Shown: positions 17,399 to 27,876, counted from the first letter of the stretch. The stretch is 64,000 nucleotides of DNA from Ignavibacteriales bacterium (GCA_016700155.1 CP065001.1:1054001-1118000); one strand, 5' to 3'. The notes: generated from the letters alone by a model not told the origin. A program made the numbers and translations.

Positions 17399-18904
17399 AT
17401 GATTTTACTATTTGCTGTCGCATGGTGGTATTTAGCAATTCCTATTAATGCCCAATGGATGCGAGTACAGGGTATTATACCATTTAATGTAACGGTTCGG
17501 TCATTTGTAAGTTATTCAAACGAATCAGGAGAAAGGATTCTTTTTGCTGGAACTGAGGGTGCGGGAGTTTTTCGTTCTACTGATGATGGTCTCAACTGGA
17601 TCGCAGTAAACACAGGATTGTCCGATTATCAAGTTTATTCTCTTGTCATTTCTGACACAACTATATTTGCGGGAACCGACACTGGTGTGTTTCGATCCTC
17701 AATTAAAACTATAAATTGGAGCGAAGCTAATAAAGGAATGACGGGATTTGAAATCTATTCCTTTGCTATATCAGGTAGTGATATTTATGCGGGTGCTTTT
17801 TGGGGTGGCGTATTTCGTTCAACTAACAATGGTAATACATGGATTTCAACTGGATTACATTATGTTTTGTCTCTTCTGTCCTCGGGTGAATATCTTTTTG
17901 CTGGAGATGCTGCAGGTCAAGTATGGCGTTCTACAGATAATGGCTCAAGTTGGTTACCGTCAATTTCAGGATTACTCTATACTACATACAATGCTCTGGC
18001 GATGACTTCAGAGGGAAATCTTTTTGCAGGTTCTTATTTGGATAGCTCCGGAGTCTTTCTTTCAACAGATAACGGTATAAATTGGATTCAATTTGACAAT
18101 GGACTTACAAACAAAGAGGTTTATACATTTGCTGTATCAGGTTCAAATCTCTTTGCGGGTACTTTTGGATTCGATGGTGGGGTTTTCTATTTAACTAACA
18201 TTGGATCAAGTTGGGTGCCCTTTAATGAAGGATTTAATTTCGGTCCCCACGTTTGTTCTCCTCAAATCTCAGGCAATTATATTTTTGCAGGAACGCTAAA
18301 CGGTTTATGGAGACGACCATTGAGCGATATAATACCAGTTGAACTAACATCATTCACTGCGACTAACAAAAACAACACAATAGACCTGAACTGGGTTACC
18401 TCATCAGAAACAAATAACCGGGGTTTTGAAGTTCAAAGAAGTAATGATGAAGATTTTGAATCTATCGGATTTGTAGAAGGAAATGGAACAACAATAGAAA
18501 GTAAATCGTATTCATATATAGATAGAGAGGTAGCAACAGGGAAGTATAAATACAGATTAAAACAGATCGATTATGACGGAACATTTGAATACTCGAAAGT
18601 AGTCGAAGTTGAAGTATCCTCACCATCGACATTCTCACTTGAGCAAAATTATCCAAATCCTTTTAATCCAACAACAAAAATAATTTTCAATCTGGCAGTT
18701 GAATCGATCGTAAGCTTTAAGATCTTTGATATACTTGGTCAGGAAATAATGTCAGTACCGAATAAGAATTACAGTTCCGGCAGCCACACAATGTCTTTAG
18801 ATGGCAGTTCATTAAATAGCGGCGTCTATTTTTATAGGATTGACGCTGCAGGTGTTAATGGAAAGGAATTCATTTCAGTTAAAAAAATGATTCTTGCCAG
18901 ATAA
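17399..18904 (+). CDS. Secreted protein with BNR/YCF48-like repeats and T9SS sorting domain
   Basis: 501 residues. A hydrophobic leader ends near NAQ at residues 17-20. About seven repeats of the form SGSDIYAGAFWGGVFRSTNNG, with GVFRSTDDGLNW, form a BNR-type beta-propeller. After it comes an Ig-like module (VELTSFTA, then NRGFEVQRS) and a T9SS type A signal with QNYPNPFNPTT, GVYFYRI and a KKM end. It should be exported and secreted or surface-bound via the type IX system. No Asp-box glycosidase catalytic residues are claimed. It lies between the lipoprotein and the GH2 gene. Confidence 0.85.
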   Translation: MILLFAVAWWYLAIPINAQWMRVQGIIPFNVTVRSFVSYSNESGERILFAGTEGAGVFRSTDDGLNWIAVNTGLSDYQVYSLVISDTTIFAGTDTGVFRSSIKTINWSEANKGMTGFEIYSFAISGSDIYAGAFWGGVFRSTNNGNTWISTGLHYVLSLLSSGEYLFAGDAAGQVWRSTDNGSSWLPSISGLLYTTYNALAMTSEGNLFAGSYLDSSGVFLSTDNGINWIQFDNGLTNKEVYTFAVSGSNLFAGTFGFDGGVFYLTNIGSSWVPFNEGFNFGPHVCSPQISGNYIFAGTLNGLWRRPLSDIIPVELTSFTATNKNNTIDLNWVTSSETNNRGFEVQRSNDEDFESIGFVEGNGTTIESKSYSYIDREVATGKYKYRLKQIDYDGTFEYSKVVEVEVSSPSTFSLEQNYPNPFNPTTKIIFNLAVESIVSFKIFDILGQEIMSVPNKNYSSGSHTMSLDGSSLNSGVYFYRIDAAGVNGKEFISVKKMILAR

Positions 18905-18933
18905 TTTCTGGCGATATGAAAGAAGAAGAGGAA

Positions 18934-18960
18934 GGGCGCAGCAATGCGTCCTTTTATTTT
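18934..18960 (+). terminator. Rho-independent terminator
   Basis: GGGCGCA and TGCGTCC pair (with one G-T wobble) around GCAA, followed by TTTTATTTTT. It lies 29 bases after the stop of the T9SS protein gene. Confidence 0.7.
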
Positions 18961-19095
18961 TAGAGCCGATCTATATTTATTCACCTATATTTTCAATTTT
19001 ACAATTTGACTCTTAGCCAATCGAAGAATCTAACCAAACCCGTCATCACTCTATATATTTTCTTAAATTTATTCCACGAATAATTAAAAATTTAT

Positions 19096-20880
19096 ATGAA
19101 ACAAATAACGTTTTTTCTTCTGCTTTTTTCAGCTTCACTTTCTGCTCAGGAATTAATAACCAATATACATAACAGGAATACTATCAGCCTGAATGGTGAT
19201 TGGTCTGTCATCATCGATCCGTATGAAAATGGTTTTTACAACTACAGGTACGAAGAGAGTTCAAACGGATATTTTAAAAATCAAAAACCTAAATCCGTGT
19301 CTGATCTTGTTGAGTATGACTTTGATAAATCACCAACTCTAAAAGTTCCGGGTGACTGGAATACACAACGCAGTGATCTTTTCTTTTACGAAGGAACTAT
19401 CTGGTATAAAAAATCTTTCACTATTCATCCTGTTGAGAGAAAAAGATATTTCATTCACTTTGGTGCGGTTAATTATAATGCTAAAGTTTATTTGAATGGT
19501 GAGAAGTTAGGTGAACACACAGGCGGATTTACTCCGTTCAATTTTGAAATAACTGCTTTGTTGAAGGAAGATGAAAACTTTGTAGTTGTTAAAGTTGATA
19601 ATAAAAGAGTTCGTGAAGGTGTGCCAACATTAAATACAGATTGGTGGAACTACGGCGGCATAACAAGAGATGTAAACATTGTTGCGACTCCTGAAATTTT
19701 TGTGCAGGATTATTTTATTCAACTTGAAAAAAACAGTATGGATAAAATTTCAGGTTGGGTTAAACTTGAAGGCTCATCAGCGAATCAGGACGTAACTATA
19801 AAAATTAATGAAGCTGGTATTGAACATCATATTACTGCTGATAAAGATGGGTATTGTAACTTTTCCTTTAAGGCAAATTTAAAACTTTGGTCCCCAGAAA
19901 ATCCAAAGCTGTACGATGTTGTAATTGAAACTCCATTTGAAACCCTGAATGATCAGATAGGTTTTAGAAGAATTGAAGTTGCCGGAAATGAAATTTTATT
20001 AAATGGAAAATCACAGTATCTGCGGGGGATATCTATTCATGAAGAATCACCGCTGCATCCCGGTAGAGCTGTTTCTATTGATGATGCTGAACAATTATTA
20101 AAAAGTGCAAAGGAGTTAGGATGCAACTTTGTTCGGCTTGCGCATTATCCGCATAACGAACACATAATCAGACTCGCAGATAAATTGGGAATGTTGGTCT
20201 GGTCTGAAATACCTGTTTACTGGACTATACTTTGGGACAACAAAGAGACATATAGTTTAGCTTCGCAGCAACTTTCGGAGATGATTAACAGGGATAAAAA
20301 CCGTGCGTCAATAATCATCTGGTCAGTAGCAAATGAAACTCCGCGCTCTGAAAAAAGACTGACGTTTTTATCAAGCCTGATTAAAGAAGCCAGGAATATT
20401 GACCCGACTAGGCTAATATCAGCAGCAACGGAACTTACATATAACGGAAAAAATATAACTGTCGATGATCCGCTTTCGCAACACCTTGATGTGATTGGTG
20501 CAAATGAATACCTTGGCTGGTACTCATATTCAATAAATGATATGAAAGATTTTACATGGAAGAGTGAATTTCAAAAACCACTTGTGATCTCTGAATTCGG
20601 CGGCGGCGCACTTTACAACAATCATGGTAATGAAGGTGAACGATGGACAGAAGAATATCAGGATGCCATATATCGTGAACAGATAAGTATGCTGAAAAAT
20701 GTTGATTTTATAAAAGGTATGAGTCCCTGGATACTATATGATTTTCGTTCGCCGCGCAGACCGCTGCCCGGCATTCAGGACTATTATAACAGGAAGGGCT
20801 TGATTTCAAATGACGGCAATAAAAAACTTGCTTTCTTTACTCTTAAAAAATTTTACGAATCAAAAATGAATGAAGAATAA
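19096..20880 (+). CDS. Glycoside hydrolase family 2 (beta-glucuronidase/galactosidase-like)
   Basis: 594 residues. A Sec signal peptide ends near SLSAQ (residue 18), so the protein acts in the periplasm or outside. The sugar-binding jelly roll at about 30-200 has PGDWNTQ and GGITRDV; an Ig-like middle and a TIM barrel from about 295 follow. In the barrel, NE at 413-414 (IIIWSVANETP) supplies the acid/base Glu and SEFGGG at 499-504 supplies the nucleophile Glu500; both match beta-glucuronidase positions. The exact sugar specificity cannot be told from sequence. It is a likely target of the upstream HTCS, after a terminator, so its own promoter lies in 18961-19095. Confidence 0.93.
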   Translation: MKQITFFLLLFSASLSAQELITNIHNRNTISLNGDWSVIIDPYENGFYNYRYEESSNGYFKNQKPKSVSDLVEYDFDKSPTLKVPGDWNTQRSDLFFYEGTIWYKKSFTIHPVERKRYFIHFGAVNYNAKVYLNGEKLGEHTGGFTPFNFEITALLKEDENFVVVKVDNKRVREGVPTLNTDWWNYGGITRDVNIVATPEIFVQDYFIQLEKNSMDKISGWVKLEGSSANQDVTIKINEAGIEHHITADKDGYCNFSFKANLKLWSPENPKLYDVVIETPFETLNDQIGFRRIEVAGNEILLNGKSQYLRGISIHEESPLHPGRAVSIDDAEQLLKSAKELGCNFVRLAHYPHNEHIIRLADKLGMLVWSEIPVYWTILWDNKETYSLASQQLSEMINRDKNRASIIIWSVANETPRSEKRLTFLSSLIKEARNIDPTRLISAATELTYNGKNITVDDPLSQHLDVIGANEYLGWYSYSINDMKDFTWKSEFQKPLVISEFGGGALYNNHGNEGERWTEEYQDAIYREQISMLKNVDFIKGMSPWILYDFRSPRRPLPGIQDYYNRKGLISNDGNKKLAFFTLKKFYESKMNEE

Positions 20881-20908
20881 ACTCTTCAAATTTCAATAGA
20901 AAATTTTT

Positions 20909-22096
20909 ATGTACGAATACCAGAAAAACCAGATTTACTTTGCACAGGTTCCGGGAATGATGGAAGAACTATGCAAGGAGGAATTAACTGAATTAGGTGC
21001 ATCAGAAATAAATACAACTTACCGCGGTGTTTATTTCAAAGCTGATCTTGTTAATCTTTATAAGATCAATTATACATCAAGGCTTATTTCCAGGGTACTT
21101 GCACCACTAATCAAATTCAAATGCCCGAACACAAATGCGCTTATTAAAGCTGCTAAGAAAATTAATTGGGAAGATTTCTGTTCAGTAGATAAAACTTTCG
21201 CGATCACCTCGACAGTTACAAAAAGTACAATTACAAATTCACTTTATGCGTCGCAATGTTTGAAAGACGTAATTGCTGATTTCTTTCGGGATAAGTACGG
21301 CAAACGTCCCGATGTTGATACTGTAAATCCTGATGTTCGTTTTAATCTTCATATTGAAAAAGATGATGCTGTTTTAAGTCTCGATACCTCAGGCGACTCG
21401 CTTCACAAAAGAGGGTATAGGCTTCTTGCAGGCGATGCACCGATGCAGGAGACTCTTGCCGCAGCTATAATCAGGATAAGTAAATGGGATGGCGAAAATA
21501 ATCTTTGGGATCCGATGTGCGGCTCAGGTACAATTTTGTGTGAAGCATTAATGCATTATTGCCGGATTCCTGCCCAGTATTTAAGAACAAAATTCGGTTT
21601 TTCAAATCTTCCTGATTTCAATTCTGGTGATTGGGAAAAAATTAAAAAAGATGCAGATAAAAATATTCGTCCATTGCCTGGTGGATTAATTCAGGGGAGT
21701 GACAAATCCCAAAGAGTTATTAAAGTTGCAGAAGAGAATTTATCGCGTTTACCTTTTGGTGATTCAGTGGAACTATCAGGACAGCCTTTTCAGCATATAA
21801 ACAATTTTGAAGATGGAACTTTGATTGTCAATCCTCCTTACGGAATTCGTCTTGGCGAAAAAGAGGAAGTGCAATCACTGTACAAAGAGTTCGGTGATTT
21901 TTTGAAAACAAAATGTAAAGGCACCACTGCATATATTTATACAGGTGATCCTTCATTAAGAAAATCAATCGGTCTCAGAACATCAAGAAGGATCCCGTTA
22001 ATCAATGGTAAACTTGAAGGTGTACTGCTTCAAATCGATAGTTATGAAGGAAGTAAAAAGCGCAAGTACCGCAACGAACTCCCCGATGATAAATAA
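20909..22096 (+). CDS. THUMP-domain class I rRNA methyltransferase (RlmL/YpsC-like)
   Basis: 395 residues. The N-terminal THUMP region (about 1-165, FAQVPGMMEELCKEEL start) binds RNA. The Rossmann methyltransferase has DPMCGSGTILCEAL near 208, which binds S-adenosylmethionine, and NPPYGIRLG near 310, the motif IV of amino-directed N-methyltransferases. The size fits the 23S rRNA guanine-N2 methyltransferase RlmL N-terminal domain, or the YpsC family. It starts 28 bases after GH2 and ends 3 bases before the convergent T9SS protein gene. Confidence 0.9.
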   Translation: MYEYQKNQIYFAQVPGMMEELCKEELTELGASEINTTYRGVYFKADLVNLYKINYTSRLISRVLAPLIKFKCPNTNALIKAAKKINWEDFCSVDKTFAITSTVTKSTITNSLYASQCLKDVIADFFRDKYGKRPDVDTVNPDVRFNLHIEKDDAVLSLDTSGDSLHKRGYRLLAGDAPMQETLAAAIIRISKWDGENNLWDPMCGSGTILCEALMHYCRIPAQYLRTKFGFSNLPDFNSGDWEKIKKDADKNIRPLPGGLIQGSDKSQRVIKVAEENLSRLPFGDSVELSGQPFQHINNFEDGTLIVNPPYGIRLGEKEEVQSLYKEFGDFLKTKCKGTTAYIYTGDPSLRKSIGLRTSRRIPLINGKLEGVLLQIDSYEGSKKRKYRNELPDDK

Positions 22097-22099
22097 CAA

Positions 22100-24781
22100 T
22101 TATTTAATCAATAGCATCTTTTTAATCGTAGTATCAAAAGCTTCCAGCTTATAAAAATAAACACCTGAAGCAAGATCAGAAGCATCAAACCCAACTTCAT
22201 AAACTCCCTTTTCCTGGTATTCATTAACAAGTGTTTTTACTTCACGACCAAGAATATCATACACTGTCAGTTTCACCTTATGAAATGCAAGCAGCTCATA
22301 AGCAATAGTTGTTGCGGGATTAAAGGGATTCGGGAAATTGTCATACAGAAAATCTTGCCTTTGTTCCGGATAGAAAAATGATTTAGAAAAATCCAGGTCA
22401 TCGATTCTTTTTACATTTGCCCAGATATCTACTCCGGTGTTACCATTTATACTGCTTTGATACGCCAAAACTATTTTATCATCAGATAAACTGATGCCAT
22501 AATCATACTCGTATTGGGTGGGGCTCGTTAAAAGATTAATATTTTTTTGTACAATAAACTCAGAAGTTTTTCTTTTACTATCATTCGCATAAAAACCCCA
22601 GAGAGTATTATTTGTATTATAAATCAAAAAGATATTTGCATCTTTAAACTCAAGGATATTCGAAGGCAGAGCATTATACCCGGCATATCCGAAGGAAGTA
22701 CTGGTTGTTTTTCCATCTTTCGACGGATAAATTCTTTTAAGATCAGTAATTCCATTATTTGTGTACATTACCGCAACGTCCCATCCATCTTTTCTGCAAT
22801 CAATATCAGTTACATAACCGGCAAGACTATCAATTACAAAAGCTGATTTTATATTCCCCCGGCTGTCGAAGTGAACGCAGTGAAGATTTTTGTCATATTC
22901 ATTTATGGAATTATTATAGTATTGCAGAGTAACTAATAAACTAAGATCATCGTCTATATATGTATCAATAGCTCTATAGCTAATTGGATAATTTATGCTT
23001 AGTAAAGTTATTTCATTTCTAATTGTAGCCAGATCTCCGTCGAACATTTTATACTTAACTCGATAACTATCATAAAAACACATAGCAATTTCATCATTGG
23101 TATTAATTCCAAGGTTTATTCTTGTGTAATCAGGAATTGGTTCCTGAAGTATTTTGTTGTTACCAAGTTTTTCCCCGTTACGACTGATTTTTTGTCCTAC
23201 CAAATATGTCGGGTAACCATCATCGCTTCCTAACCAGACTACTATAAATGTTCCGTCTGATAAAGAAACGATGTCTTTATAATAACCTGTTGACCAATAT
23301 ATGGGTGTGTCGCTTAAACAAATATTTGAATTTATGGGATTAAAATCTGCGTCGTACAATTGTGCGTATAATTCATCTCTGCCATTACGCTGATCGTACC
23401 ATACAATAATTGATTCTCCAATTGAATTAAATTTTACCTGTGGTTTATATTGATTCGAACTGCCCCAATCGTCATTGATTTTAACTGGTTCACTTTGTGG
23501 TGAAATATCGTAGTTGAATTCTTGGTAATAAACCTCTGAATTATTAGCAAAATACTTTAAATACCCTACTATAAAAGAATTGTTAAATAAATCAGTCATA
23601 AATTTATAGTAACTATATCCTAAATCAGGATTATTTTCGATTGCAATTGGATTGCCAATATCGTTACCCAATTTATTTATTCTCTTTACCCGAAGTGAGT
23701 CATCCAGATAAAGTAATAAAAAGAAAGTACTGTCCCTGTCACTCGAAATTTCAAACGTGTAGCTTATTCCTTCAGGTTCAAGTAATTCAAGTACATCTGT
23801 TACAAAGTAGTTAAGTGAATTGAAAATCCTTGCTGAAACACCACCACCATCTAATCGCCAGGCAATAAGAAAATTTCCGTCTGAAGTAGATGTAATCTTG
23901 GAAAAGTAATTATGTTTTAAACATAAAGAATCTGAAACGATCTGATTTTGTCCTATTCTCTGTCCTGTATTATTAAGTAATTGTAAATAGATTTTTGAGT
24001 TTGTAGTTCCACCGGATGAACTCCAGGTAATACAGTAGTTACCCGCATTGTCTTTAGATATATATTTTGTTTCACCAAAACTTGAAACCTTATTGTTATA
24101 ATCGTTTACCACAATATCACTGCCAACCTGTAGACCGGATGAATCGTATCTTCGTGCGAATAAATCATTTGCTTGCCCGCCAACTTCTCCTGTAAATGTA
24201 ATTAAAAAAGACCGATCGTTATTTAGAATACCAGAAGGATATCCAAGATCTGAATAATAGCCACCAGAGATAAATATTTGTGAACCGATTTGCGTTCCAG
24301 CCGAATTGAATCTATAGATTGATATAGAATAGTATGTTTCAGCAAATGTTATTAAAAAATCACCATTGTCGTTTGCCGTAACAAATGGTGAATTATTCCA
24401 GTTGAGATTAGAAACCGATATTGGTTTATTAACACCGACTTTAGTTCCGTCAGCGTTATAAAATTGGGCATAGATTTGATCGCCTCCATTCCGCTTGTCA
24501 ATCCATGCTGCGCAATAGTTGCCCGAGCCTGCTTTTGCTATACTTAAACTATATTGTTCTGAACCTCCAATACCTGCAATTTCATTAACCATAAAGTCAG
24601 GTTTAATTATTGGTAGCTCTTTGGGATTATCATTGACCTTTGATGTTGAGGATTGATTCTGAATTACAAGAAATGAATCTTTGCTTATGGGAATTTCTTT
24701 ATAAAACAAACCGTCCTGTTCATATACCTGGGAAAAGGTTAATGTACTTAGGCAAAAAAGAATTAAAAATCTCTTTATCAT
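22100..24781 (-). CDS. Large secreted protein with T9SS sorting domain
   Basis: 893 residues with an N-terminal Sec-type leader. The long body contains repeats of a strand pattern such as NGDFLITFAE, NAGNYCITWSSSG and DGTFIVVWLG, with asparagine- and glycine-rich turns, which resemble a beta-propeller built from degenerate repeats. No catalytic motif was recognised. The C-terminus has NFPNPFNPATTIAYEL, ILGREVKTLV, SGVYFYKLEA and a KKM end, the T9SS type A sorting domain. It is convergent with the RNA methyltransferase gene (3-base gap) and followed by the barrel gene on its strand at 24818. Confidence 0.85.
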   Translation of the reverse strand: MIKRFLILFCLSTLTFSQVYEQDGLFYKEIPISKDSFLVIQNQSSTSKVNDNPKELPIIKPDFMVNEIAGIGGSEQYSLSIAKAGSGNYCAAWIDKRNGGDQIYAQFYNADGTKVGVNKPISVSNLNWNNSPFVTANDNGDFLITFAETYYSISIYRFNSAGTQIGSQIFISGGYYSDLGYPSGILNNDRSFLITFTGEVGGQANDLFARRYDSSGLQVGSDIVVNDYNNKVSSFGETKYISKDNAGNYCITWSSSGGTTNSKIYLQLLNNTGQRIGQNQIVSDSLCLKHNYFSKITSTSDGNFLIAWRLDGGGVSARIFNSLNYFVTDVLELLEPEGISYTFEISSDRDSTFFLLLYLDDSLRVKRINKLGNDIGNPIAIENNPDLGYSYYKFMTDLFNNSFIVGYLKYFANNSEVYYQEFNYDISPQSEPVKINDDWGSSNQYKPQVKFNSIGESIIVWYDQRNGRDELYAQLYDADFNPINSNICLSDTPIYWSTGYYKDIVSLSDGTFIVVWLGSDDGYPTYLVGQKISRNGEKLGNNKILQEPIPDYTRINLGINTNDEIAMCFYDSYRVKYKMFDGDLATIRNEITLLSINYPISYRAIDTYIDDDLSLLVTLQYYNNSINEYDKNLHCVHFDSRGNIKSAFVIDSLAGYVTDIDCRKDGWDVAVMYTNNGITDLKRIYPSKDGKTTSTSFGYAGYNALPSNILEFKDANIFLIYNTNNTLWGFYANDSKRKTSEFIVQKNINLLTSPTQYEYDYGISLSDDKIVLAYQSSINGNTGVDIWANVKRIDDLDFSKSFFYPEQRQDFLYDNFPNPFNPATTIAYELLAFHKVKLTVYDILGREVKTLVNEYQEKGVYEVGFDASDLASGVYFYKLEAFDTTIKKMLLIK

Positions 24782-24817
24782 TTTATACCCCGCTGTAGAA
24801 TGAAATCCAACTTATTG

Positions 24818-25936
24818 TCAAAAATAAAAATTTAATCCCAACCCGAATCGGGTATTGACGTACGAAGTTTTGTACTCACGGCTGCTCGAATAAGTTGTTT
24901 CCTGGCCTATATACGTAGACCTTGAATCATATTTGGCAGTAGTTGCCGAGTACAAAAACCTTATGTTTGAAACCAGTGATAATGATTGGTTAAAAAAGTA
25001 TTCTGCACCAAACCCAAGATTAAAATGCCACGGTGAATTTAAATCTTCCAGGTATTCTTCAACATTATTTTCAAATACTAAAGTATTCGGATAAGTTGAA
25101 AACAATACTTCAGAAGTTTCTTCGGCAAAAGCAAACTGTTTTCCAAAGCCTGCCAGCACGTATGCAGAAACTTTGCCGGGTATACGGTTGTGCAGATAAT
25201 ATTTTAAACCTATACTGAAATCAAATACTGATAAACCGCTTTTAGTAATCTCACCTTCATCAAAATTATTGTACATACCTCTTGAATGATCTTCACTCCG
25301 GATTTCACTTTGAGTATCCGAATAGGAAAAATCAAGAGATACACTAAAATCAGGTTGAAAGTTGTAAGCCAATTGCCCCTCTAAATTGATTTCATTTTCA
25401 GTAATGTAATAAGTACTAAAGCTGGGTGGATTTGAACTCGAGATTACTACATTATATAATCTATCAGTAAAATACGGTACGTATAGAACTCCAAACGACC
25501 ATCTGTTTTTTGATTCATCTCCTTTAACAATGTATTCGGTACCCTGTACGCCTCTATACACTACATTACCAATTTCACTTTTATCATTAACCACTTTATT
25601 TTCTGTTGAGATTCTTTCTAACTCGGCAGCTATCTCTTTCTGCTTATTAAACTCATCGATTCGCTTTTCAAAAAAATCATTGAGATAATCTGTTTTGTAG
25701 CTAAATCCTTTCTCTGCTGAATAAATTTCACCGAGCTTATCAACAGTTATCAGGCTTACTGCTTTCAATATTGTTTTTTCAGGTACATAATTCATATAGA
25801 TGATTTCAACTTTTTCATCTGAAATGCTTGTCACCATGCATGGAAAAGATTTTCCGTTTACCAGAACGAGATTATCAGTATAATTTTGCTGAGCAAATAA
25901 CAAAAAAGGGAAAAGTAGGATTGCTAAAGTTTTCAT
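24818..25936 (-). CDS. Outer-membrane beta-barrel protein
   Basis: 372 residues. A Sec signal ends at FAQQ (about residue 15). The region around 100-370 consists of alternating hydrophobic strands with aromatic ends, for example SVSLDFSYSD, FDFSIGLKYYLHN, WHFNLGFGAEYFFN, and ends in GLGLNFYF with a C-terminal Phe, which the BAM machinery reads. The region at 20-105 (ILKAVSLITVDKLGEIYSAEKG) is periplasmic. The closest general class is porin-like outer membrane protein. Ligand unknown. Confidence 0.75.
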   Translation of the reverse strand: MKTLAILLFPFLLFAQQNYTDNLVLVNGKSFPCMVTSISDEKVEIIYMNYVPEKTILKAVSLITVDKLGEIYSAEKGFSYKTDYLNDFFEKRIDEFNKQKEIAAELERISTENKVVNDKSEIGNVVYRGVQGTEYIVKGDESKNRWSFGVLYVPYFTDRLYNVVISSSNPPSFSTYYITENEINLEGQLAYNFQPDFSVSLDFSYSDTQSEIRSEDHSRGMYNNFDEGEITKSGLSVFDFSIGLKYYLHNRIPGKVSAYVLAGFGKQFAFAEETSEVLFSTYPNTLVFENNVEEYLEDLNSPWHFNLGFGAEYFFNQSLSLVSNIRFLYSATTAKYDSRSTYIGQETTYSSSREYKTSYVNTRFGLGLNFYF

Positions 25937-26260
25937 TGTAGCCCCGATTAATTTGTTTTGAATTGATTTTTAAAAATGCCTGCCGTGCTGCTGTCATAAT
26001 ACTATATCATTATGTTTTATTACCCAGATTTCTGCCTAAAAGAATTATTAATAATTCTATGCTTAACTTAGAACCTAATTGACTAAAATGAAATTGTCAT
26101 ATAAAAATAATTTGTGGTAAAAATTTATCTGGAGTTAATTGATAAACAAAAATTGTTGCTTAGTATAAAATGTACAGTTGTTGAATTAATTCCTCAAAAA
26201 CTATATTGTGTTCGACCTGGAATTTTTTTTGGATTATTAATTATCATAAACGGAGTTTAT
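25937..26260. other. Divergent intergenic region, nothing recognised
   Basis: 324 bases between the barrel gene (leftward) and the aldo/keto reductase (rightward, start 26261). AT-rich, no repeat or RNA pattern seen. The in-frame codons back to 26114 before the reductase start look non-coding. Confidence 0.5.
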
Positions 26261-27253
26261 ATGAATTACCAGCCTGACCCATCACGCTATCAAAAAATAA
26301 AATATGTCCGATGCGGAAAAAGCGGAATAAGACTGCCTAAAATTTCACTTGGATTGTGGCACAACTTCGGCGGGGTTGATACAATTGAAAACAGCAGAAA
26401 GATGCTTCACCGAGCATTCGACCTTGGTATTACACATTTTGATTTAGCTAATAATTATGGTCCGCCTCCCGGATCTGCTGAGGAAACATTCGGACAAATA
26501 CTTAAAAAAGATTTTGCGTCTTACCGTGATGAACTTATCATCTCAACAAAAGCAGGATGGGATATGTGGCCCGGACCTTATGGAAATCTTGGCTCAAGAA
26601 AATATCTCATCGCAAGTCTTGACCAGAGCCTAAAACGAATGGGACTTGATTACGTCGACATCTTTTATCATCACCGTCCTGATTTAAAAACTCCTGTTGA
26701 GGAATCAATGGGCGCACTCGATCATATTGTAAGAAGCGGAAAAGCACTCTATGTTGGAATCTCTCAGTACAACGCTGAACAAACATTGAAAGCTGTTGAG
26801 ATTCTTGAAAAACTTGGAACGCCCTGTCTTATCCATCAACCCAGATACAGCATGATGGATAGATGGATTGAGAACGGGTTAACAAATGTACTTGCAGAAA
26901 AAGGTGTCGGCTGTATTGTGTTTTCCCCGCTTGAACAGGGCTTGCTGACGGATAAGTACTTAAACGGAATTCCTTCTGATTCGAGAGCGGGAAAACAAGG
27001 AACATTTTTGAAAAAAGAGTCAATCACAAATGAGGTTCTTTCTAAAATAAAAAAGTTGAACGACATTGCTAAAAAACGCGGACAGTCACTTGCTCAAATG
27101 GCGATTGCGTGGGTGTTAAAAAATCCTGTCGTAACTTCAGCTTTGATTGGTGCAAGTAAGGTTGAGCAGATTGATGACGCTTATAATTCACTTAACAATA
27201 CCGAATTTTCAGATGATGAATTAAAATCGATAGATGAAATTCTGAAAAATTAA
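26261..27253 (+). CDS. Aldo/keto reductase (YghZ/glyceraldehyde-3-phosphate reductase-like)
   Basis: 330 residues from the ATG at 26261, which has an ACGGAG ribosome site; earlier in-frame starts lack one. The NAD(P)H-dependent TIM-barrel enzyme shows DLANNYG near residue 62, with the catalytic Asp and Tyr, STKAGWDM, DYVDIFYHHRPD and GISQYN. GYVGSS-like cofactor binding ends with WVLKNPVVTSALIGASKVEQ near 290. The GPPPGSAE stretch and the WDMWPGPYG segment are typical of YghZ-type reductases, which act on small aldehydes such as methylglyoxal and L-glyceraldehyde 3-phosphate. It is cytoplasmic and precedes bacterioferritin by 102 bases. Confidence 0.9.
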   Translation: MNYQPDPSRYQKIKYVRCGKSGIRLPKISLGLWHNFGGVDTIENSRKMLHRAFDLGITHFDLANNYGPPPGSAEETFGQILKKDFASYRDELIISTKAGWDMWPGPYGNLGSRKYLIASLDQSLKRMGLDYVDIFYHHRPDLKTPVEESMGALDHIVRSGKALYVGISQYNAEQTLKAVEILEKLGTPCLIHQPRYSMMDRWIENGLTNVLAEKGVGCIVFSPLEQGLLTDKYLNGIPSDSRAGKQGTFLKKESITNEVLSKIKKLNDIAKKRGQSLAQMAIAWVLKNPVVTSALIGASKVEQIDDAYNSLNNTEFSDDELKSIDEILKN

Positions 27254-27355
27254 ATTGAACAAAAATGGTTTATACTCTGTTTAGAGGATTTGGTATATTT
27301 ACTCAGACATTTTTTTGGATTATGTAAATCCGATTATATTATAAGGAGAAAAACC

Positions 27356-27853
27356 ATGCACGAAAAAAGTATCGAACTATTAAACAAAGCTGTTGCAGAT
27401 GAACTATTAGCTGTTCATCAGTATATGTTATTTCATTTTTTATGTGATGACCAGGGATATGATCTGCTTGCAGGACTTTTTAAAAGAACAGCAATTGAAG
27501 AAATGCTACACGTTGAAAAATTAGCCGAAAGAATTTTATTTCTTAAAGGTGAAGTTATTATGAAAGTCGGTGGAGAAGTAAAGAATGTTAAAGACGTAAA
27601 GAAAATGCTTGAAACTGCTGCTAGTATGGAAAATGAAAGCGCACGTGATTACAACCTCTGGGCAAACGAATGTTCAAAGAATGCTGACTCCGCAACCAAA
27701 CAAATTTTTGAAGGTCTGGTTATGGATGAAGAAAGACATTTCGATCAGTACGACACCGAACAGGATAATCTTACAAAGTTCGGCGACAGGTATCTTGCAT
27801 TACAATCCATCGAAAGAAGTAAAAATATTTCCGCAGGAAGACCTACAGAATAA
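27356..27853 (+). CDS. Bacterioferritin-like iron storage protein
   Basis: 165 residues from the ATG at 27356, which has a strong AAGGAG ribosome site; the upstream in-frame start is not supported. A four-helix ferritin-like fold is clear: Glu in ADELLAVHQY, E-x-x-H in IEEMLHVEKLAERILFL, and EERHFD near the C-terminus make the ferroxidase site. The EEM at the haem position aligns with Met52 of E. coli bacterioferritin, so haem binding at the subunit interface is plausible. Its length is similar to the usual 158-residue chain. It is likely a stress and iron storage protein. Confidence 0.9.
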   Translation: MHEKSIELLNKAVADELLAVHQYMLFHFLCDDQGYDLLAGLFKRTAIEEMLHVEKLAERILFLKGEVIMKVGGEVKNVKDVKKMLETAASMENESARDYNLWANECSKNADSATKQIFEGLVMDEERHFDQYDTEQDNLTKFGDRYLALQSIERSKNISAGRPTE

Positions 27854-27876
27854 AAAATTGTTTATAGTTCATAGTT

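Noticed and set aside
26114..26260. N-terminal extension of the aldo/keto reductase
   Set aside because: The extension is unlike the family and the ATG at 26261 has a proper ribosome site.
27290..27355. N-terminal extension of bacterioferritin
   Set aside because: The ATG at 27356 follows AAGGAG and gives the normal chain length.
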